A stretch of 64,000 nt of DNA, taken from positions 1-64,000 of the forward strand of contig JANOFU010000095.1 of NCBI GenBank assembly GCA_031413815.1, in the 5' to 3' direction. The translations under genes were made by a program, and so were the position numbers. Origin of the DNA: JAGVSR01 sp031413815 (lineage in GTDB: Bacteria; Pseudomonadota; Alphaproteobacteria; Rhizobiales; Hyphomicrobiaceae). The notes under the pieces were generated by a model, which made no database searches, had not been told where the DNA came from, and saw only the letters and a list, made by a program, of their open reading frames with translations. Shown here piece after piece: positions 7,613 to 16,165 of this stretch; positions within the stretch are counted from its first letter, which is position 1, and each line of letters starts with the position of its first letter.

Positions 7613-8221
7613 CTACAACCAGGGCCGCGTAGTACTTGCGGTTTTCTCATAGCTTGAAATCGCCGCATCCTTTTGCAGTGTCAGACCCACGGCGTCGAGG
7701 CCATTCAACAGGCAATGCTTGCGGAACGCGTCGATCTCGAATTTGATCACGCCACCATCAGGTCCGCGGATTTCTTGGGCGGCCAAGTCAACCGTCACCA
7801 TCGCATTCGACCCGCGTTGCGCGTCATCCATCAACTTGTCGACTTCGGCCTGTGGCAGGCGGATCGGCAAGATGCCGTTCTGGAAACAATTGTTGTAAAA
7901 GATGTCGGCGAAGTCCGGCGCGATGACGCAGCGGATGCCGAAATCCAACAACGCCCACGGTGCGTGCTCGCGCGACGACCCGCAGCCGAAGTTCTCACCC
8001 GTCACCAATATCTCAGCCCTGCGATAGGCCGGCTTGTTCAGCACAAAATCTTCGATCTCCTTGCCGGTCGCGGGGTCGTAGCGCATTTCGAAGAACAGCG
8101 ACTTGCCAAGCCCTGTGCGCAGAATCGTCTTCAAAAACTGCTTTGGGATGATCATGTCGGTGTCGATGTTGCGCAACGGCAGGGGAGCTGCGACGCCGGT
8201 CAGCTTGGTGAATTTGTCCAT
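7613..8221 (-). CDS. leuD: 3-isopropylmalate dehydratase small subunit
   Basis: 202 residues from the ATG at 8221 with AGAGGA 7-12 bases upstream. It is the swivel domain that pairs with LeuC to isomerise 2- to 3-isopropylmalate in leucine synthesis. Typical motifs are NIDTDMIIPKQFLK near the N-terminus, GENFGCGSSREHAPWAL, and FYNNCFQNGILPI. The partner leuC is on the same strand but more than 5 kb upstream, with unrelated genes between. Confidence 0.96.
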   Translation of the reverse strand: MDKFTKLTGVAAPLPLRNIDTDMIIPKQFLKTILRTGLGKSLFFEMRYDPATGKEIEDFVLNKPAYRRAEILVTGENFGCGSSREHAPWALLDFGIRCVIAPDFADIFYNNCFQNGILPIRLPQAEVDKLMDDAQRGSNAMVTVDLAAQEIRGPDGGVIKFEIDAFRKHCLLNGLDAVGLTLQKDAAISSYEKTASTTRPWL

Positions 8222-8243
8222 CAGATCCTCTTGTAGCCGGGCA

Positions 8244-8672
8244 TCAGGTTCGCAGCCCATCCGCCAGTGCCCGGAAGTACCCTTCAGCGGCAATCAGCCG
8301 GTCGAGTGCAGTCTGGGGACCAGCAGGGGCGGGGGGACACTGGAACCCTGGCCGGAGCAGTTCAAGGCGCCTTTTAACGCCCGCGAGCTTGCGGCCGTCA
8401 AGATGGTGCCGGAGCACACCCACCATTGTCTCGACGTAGCCGGAAATCCGGCCGAATTCGCGGATCACGACCCGCCGGGCCTCGTCATTGCCAGGCGTGG
8501 TTTCAAGCTCCTGCAAAGCCGCCGATGCCCGCGCTAAGGTCCCCGCGATTTCGTCGGCATAGCGCGCAACCTTGTCCCGGCGCGAGCCCTCAAGAGACGC
8601 CAACGCGCCCGCCCAGCGATGTAGCGTTTCGGCCAGTGCCAGGATGTGTTTGGAGTAATCTGAAAGTTTCAT
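8244..8672 (-). CDS. Hypothetical helical protein
   Basis: 142 residues from the ATG at 8672. Mostly alpha-helical, Leu/Ala/Arg-rich, with no signal peptide or membrane segment. It begins MKLSDYSKHILALAETL. It ends 22 bases before leuD on the same strand, so the two may be co-transcribed. An upstream extension to 8705 is open. I do not recognise the family. Confidence 0.5.
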   Translation of the reverse strand: MKLSDYSKHILALAETLHRWAGALASLEGSRRDKVARYADEIAGTLARASAALQELETTPGNDEARRVVIREFGRISGYVETMVGVLRHHLDGRKLAGVKRRLELLRPGFQCPPAPAGPQTALDRLIAAEGYFRALADGLRT

Positions 8673-8771
8673 GGCACCAGCCACCACGTTCCCTGCGGAA
8701 AACACGCAGTGTGATGGCCCCAGTCCGCGCGGGGATAACTTTCGTGGCGGACGGGATCAGACGCCGCATCC

Positions 8772-9290
8772 TTAACGGATGGTCGGGTCCGCGTAACACT
8801 TGCGCATGTATTCGCAGCGGTGCGAGCCGGAAAAATGCATGCTGTCGCCTTTCGCCGGCGCAATGAAGTTGCAAACTTCTTCCAGGCCCTCTTCGGTCAG
8901 CCAGCCTTGGCGGCGGCCGCGCTGCACAGCGAAACAGTCAGCCGTTTCTTCGTCAGGTCCACGGAACTGGTGGCCGCATTCGTGCGCATAGATCCACTGC
9001 TTGACCGGCGTTGAGACCTTGTCGAGCAGCTTGGGGTTCATGATCAAGAAGCCGGGATACGCCGCACCGTAGTCGTCCAGCTGGCGATCGATAACTGTGG
9101 GCCGCTGCCCGCACACTTGTGTCCGCCCATCGAGTTTTAATTGACCGGGCGGGACAATTTCTGCGTCGCCGCCGACGTGATCGCGATACTCCTCCGGCGT
9201 TGGAATATCTTCACCCACGACAGGCCGGACAACAGTCAAAGCGACCACTGCGGCGGCAAGCACAACGCCAATACGTGAGAGGAAGGTCAT
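8772..9290 (-). CDS. Secreted putative zinc metallopeptidase-like protein
   Basis: 172 residues. A signal peptide (MTFLSRIGVVLAAAVVALTV) precedes a Cys-containing domain. WIYAHECGHQF is an HExxH-type zinc-binding motif with Cys in the third position (HECGH). It is followed by DEETADCFAVQRG, which supplies a downstream Glu/Asp as in gluzincins. Six Cys in the mature part suggest disulfides and a periplasmic or extracellular location. Activity is not certain, as the domain is short (about 150 residues). It stands alone, 99 bases upstream of the helical protein gene on the same strand. Confidence 0.65.
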   Translation of the reverse strand: MTFLSRIGVVLAAAVVALTVVRPVVGEDIPTPEEYRDHVGGDAEIVPPGQLKLDGRTQVCGQRPTVIDRQLDDYGAAYPGFLIMNPKLLDKVSTPVKQWIYAHECGHQFRGPDEETADCFAVQRGRRQGWLTEEGLEEVCNFIAPAKGDSMHFSGSHRCEYMRKCYADPTIR

Positions 9291-9425
9291 GGTTGATCCG
9301 GAACCAGGGCTGTCGATCCGATCGATTGGTTGGAGACGCTACTGTCGCGTGATGTCACTGTGATTGCAAGACGGCGGGAGGCACAGGGTCAACGTGATTT
9401 TTGGAAGCGACATGCTGGGGTCCGG

Positions 9426-9842
9426 TCAGGTGAGGGCGTCTTGTTCGATGTCTTCCATATCGGCATCAGAAAAGCCGAAATGATGGCCGATTTCGTGAAC
9501 GAGCACGTGCGTAATGATCTCGCCCAGACTGTCGTCCTCGCTGGCCCAATAATCCAGGATGGCCCGCCGGTAGAGGAACACCATATCCGGCTCGCGTGGC
9601 ACATCGGACACGCTCTTCTTGTCGAGGCTCAACCCCTGATAGAGGCCCATCAGGTCCAGTGGGTTGTCGATGTCCAGTTCGTCCAGCACCTCGTCGATGG
9701 CGAAATCTTCGACGCGGATGACGAGATCGCCGCACATCAGCCGGAAGTCTGCTGGCAGCCGCGCCCACGCCGCTGCGGCGATCACCTCAAAATCTGTCAG
9801 TGATGGCGCAGAGGCATGCTGCCAGTCGAACGCATCTGCCAT
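9426..9842 (-). CDS. Minimal zincin-like metallopeptidase family protein
   Basis: 138 residues from the ATG at 9842 (an in-frame GTG at 9860 is an alternative). It carries HVLVHEIGHHFGFSDADM, the HExGHHFGxxD signature of the small zincin family Pfam Zincin_1. Acidic N-terminal half, no signal peptide, so cytosolic. The three zinc ligands would be the two His and the Asp/His after the motif. Such proteins are widespread in alphaproteobacteria and their substrate is unknown. Same strand as the secreted HECGH protein, 135 bases upstream of it. Confidence 0.8.
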   Translation of the reverse strand: MADAFDWQHASAPSLTDFEVIAAAAWARLPADFRLMCGDLVIRVEDFAIDEVLDELDIDNPLDLMGLYQGLSLDKKSVSDVPREPDMVFLYRRAILDYWASEDDSLGEIITHVLVHEIGHHFGFSDADMEDIEQDALT

Positions 9843-10016
9843 GTTTAATGTGATCTCCACCTCAGCTCACCGGGCGCGTTACATAGGAGCTTTTGGAGGA
9901 TTTGAACAGGCTGGGCGCGGCGGCAATCGCGAACCGCGAAATAGCCAAGTCACACTCAACGCATTGAGTTGTCCCCGTTCACGCAATCCCAATCGCTTTA
10001 TGGTACCGCAGTCCTT

Positions 10017-10616
10017 ATGCTCGAATTGAACGATCTCCCGCACGATCTGGCGGCCGCCTTGAAGCGGGAAACCAAGGGCGAGTTGATCCGCTGGACCAGC
10101 CGACCGGATGGCGGCCGGGCATTTCTCGGCGCGTCGCCTATTTGGTTGATGGGCGTGCCCTGGTCCGCGCTCACCTTCACATTGTTTGGCCTTCTGTTCG
10201 CGTCGATCTTTTTGAGCCCGCTCCCAGAGCGCCCCTTTCCGGCCTGGGAGTACGTTGCCATGGGAGCTGCCCTAATTTTCGCTGGCAGCTTTGTTTTGGT
10301 GGGGGTGGCGATGCTCCTCGCGCCATTCATCGCCTGGCACCAGGCACAGCGCACAGTTCACGCGATTACCGGCAAGCGCTTAGTCACTGTGACCACCGTA
10401 CGCTCCACATCCGTCAAAAGTGTCCTTCCGGCGCAACTCGTCAGTTTCGAACGCCGCGAGCGCGCCGACGGCTCCGGCACGCTCAAAATCGTCACGGGCT
10501 ATGAGAAAGACTCCGAAGGCGACCGCATCACGCTGTCCGAAGAGTTGATCGGCGTTGCCAGCGTGGCGGCGGCAGAACAGTTGCTCAGAAAGTTGAAGGC
10601 AATGAAATCTTCTTAG
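10017..10616 (+). CDS. Hypothetical membrane protein with two transmembrane helices
   Basis: 199 residues from the ATG at 10017. Residues about 40-70 and 85-110 are hydrophobic helices; the C-terminal 90 residues form a charged, beta-rich domain with ITGKRLVTVTT and LISF-like strands, resembling bacterial PH-type domains attached to membrane hairpins. An upstream in-frame start at 9969 exists but adds unconserved residues. It overlaps the end of the convergent L,D-transpeptidase gene by 4 bases. Function unknown. Confidence 0.65.
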   Translation: MLELNDLPHDLAAALKRETKGELIRWTSRPDGGRAFLGASPIWLMGVPWSALTFTLFGLLFASIFLSPLPERPFPAWEYVAMGAALIFAGSFVLVGVAMLLAPFIAWHQAQRTVHAITGKRLVTVTTVRSTSVKSVLPAQLVSFERRERADGSGTLKIVTGYEKDSEGDRITLSEELIGVASVAAAEQLLRKLKAMKSS

Positions 10617-11686
10617 AGCCCGAACAGCGACAGCAAACTGCTACTGGGCGGGCCTTTGAAGTCCGACATCGCACTTGCGACTTGAGTGTAAAGCCCCGGC
10701 AGCCACTTCGGTTTGCCGGCTTCGAGTTGCGGCACGCCCGTCTTCCTGAAATCGGTTGGTGCGATGATGAGTTTAATCTTCGGCAAGCCGATGCTCGCCG
10801 CCAGCACAAATAATTCCTCGGCCGCCTCATCGCCAATCGCGAGACACCCAATCGACGCGGCCTTGCCGTGGATCATGATGTCACCACCAAGATTGGCGCG
10901 GCCCTCTTTCGCGGCCATCTCCTTGTCGAAGGCGTTCGGATAATCGACGCGTAGAGACACGTGATAGCGGCTGTTGGGGTTCAGGAACGAAATGCCATAG
11001 ACACCCTCTGGCACCTGCTTGTCGCCTTTGCGCAGCTTGGGTCCCGATGCTCCGCTTGCGGCGAGCACCCGATAGCGGTGCACGAAATGCCAGTCGCCGC
11101 TGAGGCTGCGGGCATGAAGCTCGAGAGCTTTTTCGTCTTTGATCGCAACGAGGCCCAGTTCGACCGGGGGCCAACTGACCTTCGCCGCGTCGAATTTGGC
11201 GGTGATGCGCCGGTTGGCGTTGGGAGAAATCTCCGCGAGCCGTTCCGCAAGCGTATTTGTGCGCACTGGCGTCGTGTCTGGGTTTTGCCACGCAAGCCGT
11301 TGCGGCGGCAGGGCCGAGATGCGCGGTGCTGTTGAGGGTGATGTTTGACCCGGCACGGTTTCCGTGGCCCACGGCTGCTCGAGTTCGATCTCTTGCACTG
11401 CCTCTGGCGGCAGCTCGGCGAGCGATGGCTCGTCAGGCGCTGCACCTCGAAGGCTCGGCGGATCGATGGGCGGTACATCCGCAACGGCCCCGGGCAACCG
11501 CCCGTCCAACTTGGCGGGATCGGCATCGGTTTCCGGCGTGTTGGGTTCGTAGGCGGCGACCTGCCGGGCAGGCCGCTGCGAGATCGAGATGATGCCGTAG
11601 TGGTCCGCAAGAATCACCGCAGCGGCGCTCGCGAACGCGGCTGCCGACGTAAATAGCAGAAGCGCGGCCTTCTCCCCCGGTCTCAT
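10613..11686 (-). CDS. L,D-transpeptidase (YkuD/YafK type)
   Basis: 357 residues. An N-terminal membrane anchor (about 7-28) and a Pro-rich spacer precede a YkuD catalytic domain in the C-terminal half. The motif IMIHGKAASIGCLAIGD holds the catalytic His and Cys (HGxxxSxGC). These enzymes form 3-3 cross-links in peptidoglycan or attach proteins to it, in the periplasm. YafK-like members can also cleave such links. It stands alone with no cell-wall gene beside it. Confidence 0.88.
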   Translation of the reverse strand: MRPGEKAALLLFTSAAAFASAAAVILADHYGIISISQRPARQVAAYEPNTPETDADPAKLDGRLPGAVADVPPIDPPSLRGAAPDEPSLAELPPEAVQEIELEQPWATETVPGQTSPSTAPRISALPPQRLAWQNPDTTPVRTNTLAERLAEISPNANRRITAKFDAAKVSWPPVELGLVAIKDEKALELHARSLSGDWHFVHRYRVLAASGASGPKLRKGDKQVPEGVYGISFLNPNSRYHVSLRVDYPNAFDKEMAAKEGRANLGGDIMIHGKAASIGCLAIGDEAAEELFVLAASIGLPKIKLIIAPTDFRKTGVPQLEAGKPKWLPGLYTQVASAMSDFKGPPSSSLLSLFGL

Positions 11687-11908
11687 CCCAGTCCCCGTGC
11701 ACGCGGCTACCGCCGGTCTTCAATGCCAATGGGCACCGCCAATTCCCCGGACCATGACCGATTCGGCCCGGCCGTAGGGTGAACGCGGAATCAGCCCCGC
11801 AAACACCGTGCCCGGCTTTTGTGGCAACAGGCGGGTCGGCCGGTGGTAAACGGGCAAATACTGAGGCCTCAGCGCGAGGAGAAGGGTGCTGGCCTACACC
11901 GGTGCCGT

Positions 11909-12268
11909 TTACCATCGCTTGCGCGCCGCGTCGTCAGGACCGTCCTCCACGGAACCCCAATTCTCGTCGAACAGATCGCACCACTCTGGATTCATCTCCA
12001 GAATCAACCGGACTTTCCAGGCCCGCCGCCACTTCTTGACGCGCGACTCGCGCAGAATCGCGGCCTCCAGTGTCTCGTGCATTTCGTAGTAAACTAGGCG
12101 GTGGACGCGATACTTTTTGGTGAACCCGTCGAACATATCCTGTTTGTGCGCCGAGACCCTCTCAGCGAGATTGCTGGTAATGCCCGTGTAGAGAACCCCG
12201 TTTAGCGCACTGGCCATGATGTAGACGCAGGGATACTTCGGGTCAAAACCGTGGGACCAAATACGCAT
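11909..12268 (-). CDS. GIY-YIG domain endonuclease-like protein
   Basis: 119 residues from the ATG at 12268, with GGAGGG 7 bases upstream. The segment VYIMASALNGVLYTGIT is the GIY-YIG pair (here VYI and YTGI), followed by the conserved Arg in NLAERVSAHK and a Glu in EAAILRESRVKKW. It is a stand-alone short member (UPF0213-like). The cellular role of these is unclear; DNA repair is one suggestion. The C-terminal tail is acidic. Next to a palindromic repeat and the higBA pair. Confidence 0.88.
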   Translation of the reverse strand: MRIWSHGFDPKYPCVYIMASALNGVLYTGITSNLAERVSAHKQDMFDGFTKKYRVHRLVYYEMHETLEAAILRESRVKKWRRAWKVRLILEMNPEWCDLFDENWGSVEDGPDDAARKRW

Positions 12269-12400
12269 GACGGACCCTCCAGATTGCAACACTAAAATTA
12301 GAACGATGGTGGTTGCCAAATCCGTCGCTCAAACTTTCCCATCATGGCTGCAATAGTCGAACTCCTCAGCGTCGCCGTGCGCAGGGCCCCTCGTCTTTCG

Positions 12401-12605
12401 CGTCATGGCCGCGTCGCGCCAGCGATGGGAGCGCAGCGAGCACAGGCGGCCACCCACGACTAGGGTCAGTTCGAAAAGGAGAAGGCAGCCCCCCGGTTCA
12501 ACACCTCACAGCGCAAGGACGTTTATCACGGGTCCAAAGGACGCCTGTCGTGGGTGGCCGCCTGTCGTGCCTCCGGCACGATCCCGCTGGGACGCGGCCA
12601 TGACG
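12401..12605. repeat. Large imperfect palindrome (about 205 bp) in a 464-base intergenic gap
   Basis: CGTCATGGCCGCGTC at 12401-12415 pairs with GACGCGGCCATGACG at 12591-12605. Inside it ACAGGCGGCCACCCACGAC (12442-12460) pairs perfectly with its complement at 12547-12565. The centre is unpaired. The gap between the GIY-YIG gene and higB (12269-12732) holds this element and the higB promoter and no credible gene. It looks like a decayed or composite palindromic repeat. Confidence 0.75.
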
Positions 12606-12690
12606 GGAAAGGTGGTGCGACGGGTTTGCCCGGTTCATTCGCTAAGGGAGAATAGCCATCCGAATAGGGTCAGGGCTCAAAACTAGAGAA

Positions 12691-12719
12691 TTGACAAATG
12701 TCATTTGACATTTTACAAA
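12691..12719 (+). promoter_or_regulatory. Promoter with embedded operator for higBA
   Basis: TTGACA (12691-12696), a 17-base spacer, then TACAAA (12714-12719). The spacer region holds AAATGTCA-TT-TGACATTT (12696-12713), an 8+8 inverted repeat placed between the -35 and -10 boxes where a dimeric antitoxin would block RNA polymerase. The predicted transcript start is about 7 bases before the higB ATG, so the mRNA would have almost no leader. Confidence 0.7.
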
Positions 12720-12732
12720 CTGGAACAGTCGG

Positions 12733-13011
12733 ATGATCCGGAGTTTCGCGCACAAAGGGTTGAAGCGCTACTTCGAAGCCGATGACGGTCGCCGACTCCC
12801 TGCGGACATGCTGGAACGCATTGGCATACTCTTGGCAGCACTCGATGAAGCTCGCGTCGATGACGACATGAACCGCCCCAGTTTCCGACTCCATAAACTG
12901 ACCGGAAACTTAAATGGATTCTGGTCTGTAACTGTACGTGCCAACTGGCGCATCATCTTCCGCTTCGAAGGCGGTGACGCGTTCGACGTTGATTTCTTGG
13001 ACTACCACTGA
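12733..13011 (+). CDS. higB: HigB-type toxin (RelE superfamily)
   Basis: 92 residues. A ribosome-dependent mRNA interferase in characterised relatives. The start MIRSFAHKGLKRYFE and the ending WRIIFRFEGGDAFDVDFLDYH match the HigB family, including the conserved Arg and the terminal Tyr-His. It precedes its antitoxin, the reversed gene order typical of higBA. No Shine-Dalgarno sequence is visible, consistent with the very short leader predicted from the promoter. Confidence 0.9.
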   Translation: MIRSFAHKGLKRYFEADDGRRLPADMLERIGILLAALDEARVDDDMNRPSFRLHKLTGNLNGFWSVTVRANWRIIFRFEGGDAFDVDFLDYH

Positions 13012-13024
13012 CAGGACGAAACAG

Positions 13025-13315
13025 ATGCCGATGAAAAATCCACCCCACCCCGGCCGCGGCCTGCGCGACGACATCGACGCATTGGGGTTCACTGTGGCCG
13101 AAGCTGCCGAAGCCCTCGGCGTGACGCGCCAGCAGCTTTACAATGTCATCAGCGGCAAGAGCGCGATCACACCGGAAATGGCGATCCGTCTCGAAAAAGG
13201 CGTCGGCAGTTCTGCGGAATCATGGATCCGGCTTCAGTCGGCTTACGATTTGGCCCAAGCCCGCCTGAAAGCCCCGGCGATGACCGTGCGCAAAATCGTG
13301 CCGAAAGTGGCGTGA
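13025..13315 (+). CDS. higA: HigA-type antitoxin (XRE helix-turn-helix)
   Basis: 96 residues. It starts at the ATG at 13025 with AGGA 8-11 bases upstream; a second ATG at 13031 is possible. The helix-turn-helix is VAEAAEALGVTRQQLYNVIS, followed by SAITPEMAIRLEKGVG, the HigA signature. It would neutralise HigB and repress the palindrome-containing promoter upstream of higB. It is 13 bases after the higB stop. Confidence 0.92.
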   Translation: MPMKNPPHPGRGLRDDIDALGFTVAEAAEALGVTRQQLYNVISGKSAITPEMAIRLEKGVGSSAESWIRLQSAYDLAQARLKAPAMTVRKIVPKVA

Positions 13316-13338
13316 GCGAGAGCGTCCCATTCTCGCTC
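13314..13338 (+). terminator. Hairpin overlapping the higA stop
   Basis: GAGCGAGA and TCTCGCTC, perfect 8-base arms around a 9-base loop, beginning in the higA stop codon. There is no T-run, so termination strength is uncertain. Confidence 0.4.
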
Positions 13339-13546
13339 AACACCGTCACCCCGGCGAAGGTGTTTGGTCCCGGAAGATTGGCAGCACGGAATAGGTGAAG
13401 AAAGAGGCATCGCTTTTGTCAGGGAGCGCCTCGGATCATGAAACTCAAGCTGCACGCCAACGAGACGACGACGCCTGAAGGGACTTCCAAGCGGTCGCGC
13501 CGGGATGACGGAGCCTTGCCGACTGTGTCTAACTTTGCTGCACGCC

Positions 13547-14956
13547 TTACGCGCTCCCCCACGCCCTCACATCGACAAACCGGCCTTCGATCGCGGCAGC
13601 CGCAGCCATGATCGGTGACAGCAAATGCGTGCGGCCTTTGTAGCCCTGTCGGCCTTCAAAATTGCGGTTGGAGGTCGAGGCGCAGCGCTGGCCGGGCTTC
13701 AGCTGATCCGGGTTCATGCCTAAGCACATCGAGCAGCCAGGCTCGCGCCAATCAAAGCCTGCAGCCTTGAAGATCTTGTCCAGGCCTTCCGCTTCCGCCT
13801 GTTCTTTGACGAGGCCGGAGCCCGGCACGATCATCGCATACGCCAATCGCGACGAGACCTTCTTGCCGTCGACCATCTTGGCGACCGCGCGCAAATCTTC
13901 GATGCGGCCGTTGGTGCAACTTCCAATCCAAACCACATCCAGTGGGATGTCGGTCATCTTGGTACCCGGCGTCAGACCCATGTAGTCGAGCGCGCGCACC
14001 ATCGAGGCGCGCTTATTGTCGTTGTCGACCTTCGCCGGATCGGGCACGACGCCGGCAATCGACACGACGTCTTCCGGCGACGTGCCCCACGACACGATTG
14101 GCGGCAGCTTCGCCGCATCGAGCGTCACGATACGATCGAAATGCGCGGCTTCGTCGGTGTGCAGTGTCTCCCAGTATTTCATGGCCATGTCCCAGGCCGC
14201 ACCCTTGGGTGCCTTCGGGCGGCCCTTGATGAACGCATACGTCTTCTCGTCCGGCGCGATCATGCCGGCGCGTGCGCCGCCCTCGATCGACATGTTGCAG
14301 ACCGTCATACGGCCTTCCATCGACAGCGACCGAATGGCTTCACCGGCATATTCGATGACCGAACCGGTGCCGCCCGCGGTTCCGATCTCGCCGATGATTG
14401 CCAGAATGATGTCTTTCGCGCCGACGCCGGGCGGCGTCTGCCCGTCAACCTGGACGCGCATGTTCTTGGCTTTCGACTGGATCAGCGTCTGCGTGGCCAG
14501 CACATGCTCCACTTCCGACGTGCCGATGCCGTGCGCAAGTGCGCCAAACGCACCATGCGTCGAGGTGTGGCTGTCGCCGCAAACAATCGTCGTACCCGGC
14601 AGCGTGAAACCCTGCTCCGGCCCGACGACGTGCACGATGCCTTGGCGCTTGTCGCGCTCGTGGAAATATTCAACGCCGAAGTCTTTGGCGTTTTTGGCCA
14701 GCGTCTCAACCTGAATGCGGCTGTCGTCGTCGGCAATGCCCTGCGACCGGTCCGAGGTCGGCACGTTGTGATCGACCACGGCGAGCGTCTTTTCCGGCGC
14801 GCGCACCTTGCGGCCCGACATGCGCAGGCCTTCGAACGCCTGCGGACTCGTCACCTCATGCACCAGGTGCCGGTCAATGTAGAGCAGGCAGGTGCCATCC
14901 GGCTGCTGGTCGACGATGTGATCGTCGAAGATTTTATCGTAGAGGGTTTTGGCCAT
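13547..14956 (-). CDS. leuC: 3-isopropylmalate dehydratase large subunit
   Basis: 469 residues, full length. An aconitase-fold enzyme with [4Fe-4S] cysteines in IGSCTNGRIEDL and GCSMCLGMNPDQ. It also has CGDSHTSTHGAFGALAHGIG and the ending YKGRTHLLSPIMAAAAAIEG. With LeuD it catalyses the isopropylmalate isomerase step of leucine synthesis. leuD lies 5.3 kb downstream on the same strand. higBA, GIY-YIG, L,D-transpeptidase and several hypotheticals stand between, so the usual leuCD pair is split. Confidence 0.97.
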   Translation of the reverse strand: MAKTLYDKIFDDHIVDQQPDGTCLLYIDRHLVHEVTSPQAFEGLRMSGRKVRAPEKTLAVVDHNVPTSDRSQGIADDDSRIQVETLAKNAKDFGVEYFHERDKRQGIVHVVGPEQGFTLPGTTIVCGDSHTSTHGAFGALAHGIGTSEVEHVLATQTLIQSKAKNMRVQVDGQTPPGVGAKDIILAIIGEIGTAGGTGSVIEYAGEAIRSLSMEGRMTVCNMSIEGGARAGMIAPDEKTYAFIKGRPKAPKGAAWDMAMKYWETLHTDEAAHFDRIVTLDAAKLPPIVSWGTSPEDVVSIAGVVPDPAKVDNDNKRASMVRALDYMGLTPGTKMTDIPLDVVWIGSCTNGRIEDLRAVAKMVDGKKVSSRLAYAMIVPGSGLVKEQAEAEGLDKIFKAAGFDWREPGCSMCLGMNPDQLKPGQRCASTSNRNFEGRQGYKGRTHLLSPIMAAAAAIEGRFVDVRAWGSA

Positions 14957-15074
14957 GGCCCGGTGCGCTTTCCAGGTAAACGTGAGCGTATGGAAGGTTA
15001 AATAGCGCCGACTCGCCCGCTTCGCAAATGCCCCTTAGTCGCGCCGGTTTTTCTGCGTTTAGACCCCAGGACAT

Positions 15075-15107
15075 GGTGTCAGACACCTCTAAGTGGTGTC
15101 GGACACC
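15075..15107. repeat. 33-bp nested palindromic repeat, copy 2 (inverted relative to copy 1)
   Basis: GGTGTCAGACACC, spacer TCTAAGT, GGTGTCGGACACC. The spacer is the exact reverse complement of the spacer of the copy at 3847-3879, so the two are one element in opposite orientation with a single-base difference. It lies in the 309-base gap 14957-15265 between divergent leuC and the TadG-like gene, which otherwise shows no gene. Confidence 0.85.
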
Positions 15108-15265
15108 AACGCACGGACTGTGCCTGTGTGGGACACCGTTTCAACCAGCATTGACGCTGTCGCGCGAGACACATCCGGCTGCAGCCCGCCGGTAAACCAT
15201 CCTTTGCCAATAAAGGACGATGCTTCCGGCGACCGCGGGTCCGCACCCGCTTGAGGGACCCAGTG

Positions 15266-15886
15266 ATGCTGCGCCACGAGCCGATCGCCCGTCTGTTCAC
15301 GCGCTTCATTGGCAACCGGTCCGGTGCCACTGCGGTCTTGTTCGCCCTCATGGCCGTACCGGTGTGTGGCATCATGGGTGCAGCAATCGATTACGGTATG
15401 ATGATGCGCGCGCACACGGCTTTGCAGCGTGGGGCAGACGCGGCGGCCGCTGCTGCGTTGCCCCAAATTCCAATGGGCGCGGACGCGGTCAGCCGGACGA
15501 TACGGGCGCACTTCGACGCCAACGTTCCCAAGGCTTACAAAGGACTGCCCATCGCCCACACGATGGATGATGACCCGCCAATGATTAGCATCAGGGTCGA
15601 AACCAAGGTTGATATGACCACGCTCGCGCTTCTGGGGTACCAATCAGTGCCGGTGACTGCGGACGGCCTCGCGCAGAGCCCCGCATCCCAGAAAGCCCTC
15701 GAGATCCCGGAAGATCTTGACGAACCGCGCCAGGAACTCAGCGGCAAAGACGACAAACTGCAGCCCGAAGCGCTGCAGGAAGCCCAGCGCAAACTCGCCG
15801 AAATCGGCATCGACCTTTCGCCGGAACAAATTCAAACGCTCGCTGAACAGGCCATGCGCGACATGCAGCGTGGCAATCTTCCGTAA
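15266..15886 (+). CDS. TadE/TadG-like pilus-assembly or surface protein
   Basis: 206 residues from the ATG at 15266 with GAGGGA 7 bases upstream. The N-terminal segment FIGNRSGATAVLFALMAVPVCGIMGAAIDYG is the TadG-like signature: a basic start, a Gly-Ala-Thr/Ala block and a single hydrophobic helix. A periplasmic domain follows and then a charged, Gln/Leu-rich coiled tail. No other tad/flp gene is near, and TadG proteins are normally longer because of a VWA domain missing here. It may be an orphan minor-pilin-like protein. Confidence 0.65.
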   Translation: MLRHEPIARLFTRFIGNRSGATAVLFALMAVPVCGIMGAAIDYGMMMRAHTALQRGADAAAAAALPQIPMGADAVSRTIRAHFDANVPKAYKGLPIAHTMDDDPPMISIRVETKVDMTTLALLGYQSVPVTADGLAQSPASQKALEIPEDLDEPRQELSGKDDKLQPEALQEAQRKLAEIGIDLSPEQIQTLAEQAMRDMQRGNLP

Positions 15887-16002
15887 CTGAACGGCTGCCG
15901 CGCCCCGCACTATAAGCCAAACTGAACGGTGGGCAGTGCCTGTGGCCACCGCCAGACAACACGCCGTCGCCCGCGTTGTGAACACGATCCGGGAGTGACC
16001 AT

Positions 16003-16032
16003 AAAAAAAAGCCGGGCGCGAAGCCCGGCTTT
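16003..16032 (-). terminator. Rho-independent terminator for the LysR gene
   Basis: Read on the minus strand, AAAGCCGGGC and GCCCGGCTTT form a perfect 10-base stem with a 5-base loop, followed by a run of eight T. It lies 134 bases beyond the LysR stop. On the plus strand there is no T-run, so the orientation is clear. Confidence 0.85.
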
Positions 16033-16165
16033 GAGTTTCCATCCTATCCAGTATGAGGAAAACTGCCCGGCGGTGGCAAACAGCCGCTCAGCTTTCCCAT
16101 CAGGGATGATGTGTCTACGGACCTCGGCGGCGCTGGATCACAGAACCGTGAGGGCACGTGAACCT

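Noticed and set aside
15266..15886. Full Tad/Flp pilus locus
   Set aside because: Only one TadG-like gene is present, with no cpaA-F, tadB/C or flp neighbours.
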